In this document: piece after piece, positions 18,568-20,978 of the stretch
Position numbering within the stretch: position 1 is the first letter of the stretch
Layout: each line of letters opens with the position of its first letter
Assembly (NCBI GenBank): GCA_009733575.1
Contig: ML770081.1
Coordinates: 1-20,978, forward strand
Source of the DNA: Gymnopus androsaceus JB14
Taxonomy: Eukaryota > Basidiomycota > Agaricomycetes > Agaricales > Omphalotaceae
DNA length: 20,978 nt
Direction of reading: 5' to 3'
Position numbers and translations under genes: made by a program
The notes under the pieces: generated by a model
The model's input: only the letters and a program-made list of their open reading frames with translations
Databases searched by the model: none
Told to the model about the DNA's origin: nothing

Positions 18568-19020
18568 ATGTGGATTACTCCAGTCCCTTTCTCTTGCTAT
18601 TGTAAAAAAACCACTAAAAATACCTATACCTGTTTTCTGGCTTTCTACACTCCCTGCTGTGGCTTAGTATGGATAAAGAACATTCAATTTCCGAGCTCTA
18701 CACTGATTCAAATGATCTATTCTTCTATTCCTGTTCAATGTACTGGACACAAGCACCAAGTGGTAATCAATGATGACAAGTATTACATATATTTGAACAT
18801 TATTTTGTATAGCATCTGTTCATTCAAACTTTGTGGCAGTCCTTTTGATTCTCGATACCTACCCAAAGGTATATCTTCTCACTGTGAGATTTTGAAGTTG
18901 CATGTGAAGAAGAGCTACCAGGCCGAAAGAATGGTAGAAGTAAGTTTATTGTGCTTGTTGAGGTGCTGGGTGTTTGCCCTAGCAAGCACATGTCCATTGC
19001 CATTATTGTTACCACTATAA
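18568..19020 (+). CDS. Open frame downstream of precursor B, unrecognised
   Basis: Counterpart of 9908-10321, 150 codons, starting 118 bp after the precursor stop. One additional C near 18980 changes its end relative to arm A, and two residues differ. No signal, membrane span or family is recognised with confidence. It may be 3' flanking sequence rather than a gene. Confidence 0.2.
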   Translation: MWITPVPFSCYCKKTTKNTYTCFLAFYTPCCGLVWIKNIQFPSSTLIQMIYSSIPVQCTGHKHQVVINDDKYYIYLNIILYSICSFKLCGSPFDSRYLPKGISSHCEILKLHVKKSYQAERMVEVSLLCLLRCWVFALASTCPLPLLLPL

Positions 19021-19411
19021 ACTACTTGTAAACATTTCGCAATATTCTACAACACTACATTTATGACATGACTAAGTATCCCAAAGATGCTTGAGTATTC
19101 TTGTGCATTCTCCAGATTCTCAACACTTACCACTATTTTGACATTTCTGATCATTTTTATTAGCAATTTTGAAATTGAAAGATAATCAACTACATGTAAC
19201 ATCATTGACTCTCAAATGGCTTCATGCCTTGGCAGTCTGGAGCAGATTTAAGGTCTAATCCTTGGGGCAAACTTTTTGAGAACCCCATTGGCACCTGACA
19301 ACCCACTTCCGGCATGGAAAGATCATGCAATTGCTGTCATGCCGAGGTTTTGCCGGAAATACTTTCCTGCTTCAACATTGCTTTTCTTGTGTTTTTTCTC
19401 CCATTGTCATA

Positions 19412-19525
19412 CTGGGAGCCCCCCTCCTGCATCGGCCGGACCATCTGAGTGCTGGGATGCTGGAGCGCTTGGAACTCTGGACAGTTTGCTCAAGCACTGT
19501 CCACGTCATACAGGTTTTGCTGATG
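19412..19525. mobile_element. Truncated CATCAGCAAAACC-type element in arm B
   Basis: It corresponds to the left part of 8728-8985 in reverse orientation and ends CAGGTTTTGCTGATG at 19525. The other half was lost with the 637-bp segment missing from this arm. Confidence 0.65.
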
Positions 19526-19593
19526 AGGGTTGTTGAAAAGAATTATCTTATTCCTTGGATAGAGAGAGCTTGATTCAATTTGAAACATTTCTA

Positions 19594-20349
19594 CATCAGC
19601 AAAACCTGTATTTTCGCTAGAGCTGCTGGAGCATCCAGAGAATTGAATAAGTCTCCAGAGAGCTCTGGAGACTCTGGAGAACAAAGCTGTAGTTCCCGAT
19701 TTATGGTACTTTGAGAATGATTGGACTATTCCTTTTTGGAGCTAGTCCAGCTGTCAGCCAGAGTAGCACCAAAAATGATGGCCTCAAGTACCCTCAACAT
19801 AATGATGGTTACCATCAGCAACTCCTTGTGTCATCCACAATGCTGTAAACTCAGGAAGTGATATAAAATGCATGGGCTTTCAACTTTTGATGAAGATGAA
19901 CTTGTATTTTTTTTCCCCTTCTCCCACTGTTGCAATGTTCCATCCTTTCACCATAAATTTCACTTTCACATAACATTGCTTTTTAGAGATGATTTCCAGA
20001 AATGCAGAAGGGTTTGGGCAATGGAGGCAGAAATTGAGAAGAGCACTATGGAAACATTGTGAGGGGAAAAACAGAAGACTCGTCCAGTACTTGCCACTTA
20101 TTACTACTACATAATAATAACTGCTGCAGTGCACCTAAATATTGTCACAGTACATAGAAATGATGAATATATTTTCTATGATTAATGCATGGTTACATGA
20201 CATGGAAACTTGATTGAATAGCCCTCTGGAGGTCTCCAGAGGTCTCCAGAGGTTTATATTGGTCTCTGGAATAGGTAACCTTGCTCCAGCTGCTCCAGAA
20301 GCTACAGGCACTCTGGAGATCTCTGGAGACCACCCAGGTTTTGCTGATG
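19594..20349. mobile_element. 756-bp TA-inserting element, present only in arm B
   Basis: Perfect terminal inverted repeats: CATCAGCAAAACCTG at 19594 and CAGGTTTTGCTGATG ending at 20349, flanked by TA on both sides (19592-19593 and 20350-20351). Arm A shows the empty site with a single TACA. Subterminal regions are rich in CTGGAG/CTCCAG repeats (about 19619-19681 and 20222-20332). No transposase is encoded. TA duplication suggests a Tc1/mariner-type non-autonomous element. Confidence 0.85.
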
Positions 20350-20652
20350 TACAATTCCGAGTCTGCAGAGCCTTCAAAAGATGATGCCTCTGCTAGCATC
20401 AAGGTACAGTATTTAACCAGTCCTTTGAACGCTAAATCTTGTTTTCTTTCGGCAAACTTTATTCGAGGTATTTACAGCTTAGTTAGGTATCTACAATGTA
20501 CTAGTATGATATAAACTATTTTTATGCCAAATAGCATGTCTCTAGCCTCGATGTGCGGGTAGCAATAAGCGGAACAAGATGGGAAGTCCGTTTCCGATAA
20601 TTCCGGCTCAATTGAATGGCATGACATAATGTCATGCGGAACATGTTCCATT

Positions 20653-20978
20653 TTAATCCTCTTCCATCGAGATATCTTCCTCATTGATAATAATCTCTTT
20701 GCACTCCTCTTCCAAGGGGTCAATATTGACCGTCTTCTGCATCTTGGGCTTGGGAGCCATATATAGGCTCTGGTGGAAATTTAGCATCCCTTGCCTTCCG
20801 CTTTGGATGCTGCAGATCCCAATCCTTCAACTGAGCACCTTGCAATTTTGCTACTGCATGATCGGACTCCCATCTATTGAGTGCATCTCTCCATGCGTGA
20901 GTCTTGGCTTCATTTCTCTCCCTTCTTTTCTGATCCTCTTGCTCCCACAGCACCAACTCTGCAGCCTGCAATTCTCTT
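20653..20978 (-). pseudogene. Transposase-like protein, C-terminal relic with a frame change
   Basis: The minus-strand frame entering from the window edge encodes a charged, helical, Trp-containing stretch (AWRDALNRWESDHAVAK, then DWDLQHPKRKARDAKFPPEPIY). Around 20765 the frame shifts by one base and continues as PKPKMQKTVNIDP followed by a strongly acidic tail (EEEC, NEEDISMEED) to a stop at 20653. Such basic-to-acidic tails occur at the ends of pogo/DDE-1-type transposases in mushrooms; this assignment is tentative. The frame change could be a real break or an undetected short intron. Confidence 0.4.

Larger units (their letters stand above)
15999..20405. repeat. Right arm (B) of the giant inverted repeat
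   Basis: Reverse-complement copy of 8606-12890. It lacks the counterpart of 8842-9478 and carries an extra 756-bp element (19594-20349). Examples of substitutions from arm A: at the inner end, 16094-16100 (CCCGGCATG here against the complement of CATGTCGGGG in A) and 16133-16141 (GTGGAAGCC against GTGGCAGCC); at the outer end, several within 19440-19590 and 20352-20405. The precursor gene lies in the conserved middle. Confidence 0.9.

Noticed and set aside
8606..20405. The inverted repeat as a pure assembly artefact
   Set aside because: The arms differ by substitutions at both ends, a 1-bp indel, a 637-bp deletion and a TA-flanked insertion. It cannot be fully excluded without long reads.
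8606..20405. The arms as terminal repeats of one giant transposon
   Set aside because: No target duplication or conserved termini were seen at the outer ends (8606 and 20405), and no transposase lies between the arms.

Overview
The window looks like nuclear DNA of a mushroom-type basidiomycete (Agaricomycete). The evidence is short (about 50-100 nt) GT-AG and GC-AG introns, mushroom-type protein families (a multi-pass membrane protein, an alpha-kinase-like protein and an integrase-core transposon protein), a UstYa-like DUF3328 protein, and dense small transposon relics. There is no bacterial gene organisation, and most long open frames are not genes. The species cannot be named from the sequence.

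Layout. (1) 1-2294: a CCTGAGGTGTCCTGG-type minisatellite, then a broken alpha-kinase-like gene. A hAT-type element with a perfect 8-bp target duplication interrupts it, and that element carries a solo LTR with a perfect 5-bp target duplication. (2) 2295-4325: gene-poor DNA with the C-terminal relic of an integrase-core transposon protein. The relic is split by a fold-back element and lies between two perfect 35-bp direct repeats. (3) 4326-6760: an intact 8-exon gene for a predicted 7-TM protein, preceded by a tandem copy of its own upstream region and first codons. (4) 6761-8605: no recognisable gene, one small element. (5) 8606-20405: a very large inverted repeat with arms of 4.3-4.4 kb around a 3.1-kb unique spacer. 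(6) 20406-20978: the tail of a transposase-like relic running off the window.

The main result is in region 5. What first looks like a minisatellite in each arm is a chain of tandem mini-exons. It reads as a secreted precursor of 258 residues: a signal peptide, then sixteen Lys-Arg (kexin-type) sites spaced mostly 13 residues apart. These would release nine near-identical 11-mers ending GAELGISF, six copies of DELSPELEKSF and one variant. Nearly every repeat exon is 39 or 78 nt, phase 1 on both sides, and separated by 55-56-nt introns. The two copies face outward. The spacer holds two divergently transcribed genes for predicted membrane-anchored proteins: a UstYa-like (DUF3328) protein with two HxxHC motifs, and a protein resembling an uncharacterised mushroom family that I recall near such genes. 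Signal peptide plus KR repeats plus DUF3328 is the hallmark of the dikaritin (ustiloxin/phomopsin/epichloecyclin-like) class of fungal ribosomal peptides. I infer a mirror-symmetric, basidiomycete peptide locus of that general kind. Its peptides lack Tyr and Trp, so the chemistry, if any, may differ from known members.

The arms are collinear with no length change through the precursor genes. They differ near both ends and by two events: a 637-bp deletion in arm B and a 756-bp element inserted at TA in arm B. This argues for a real duplication with strong homogenisation of the precursor rather than a simple assembly mirror. Exon coordinates come from manual splice-site reading and need transcript support.
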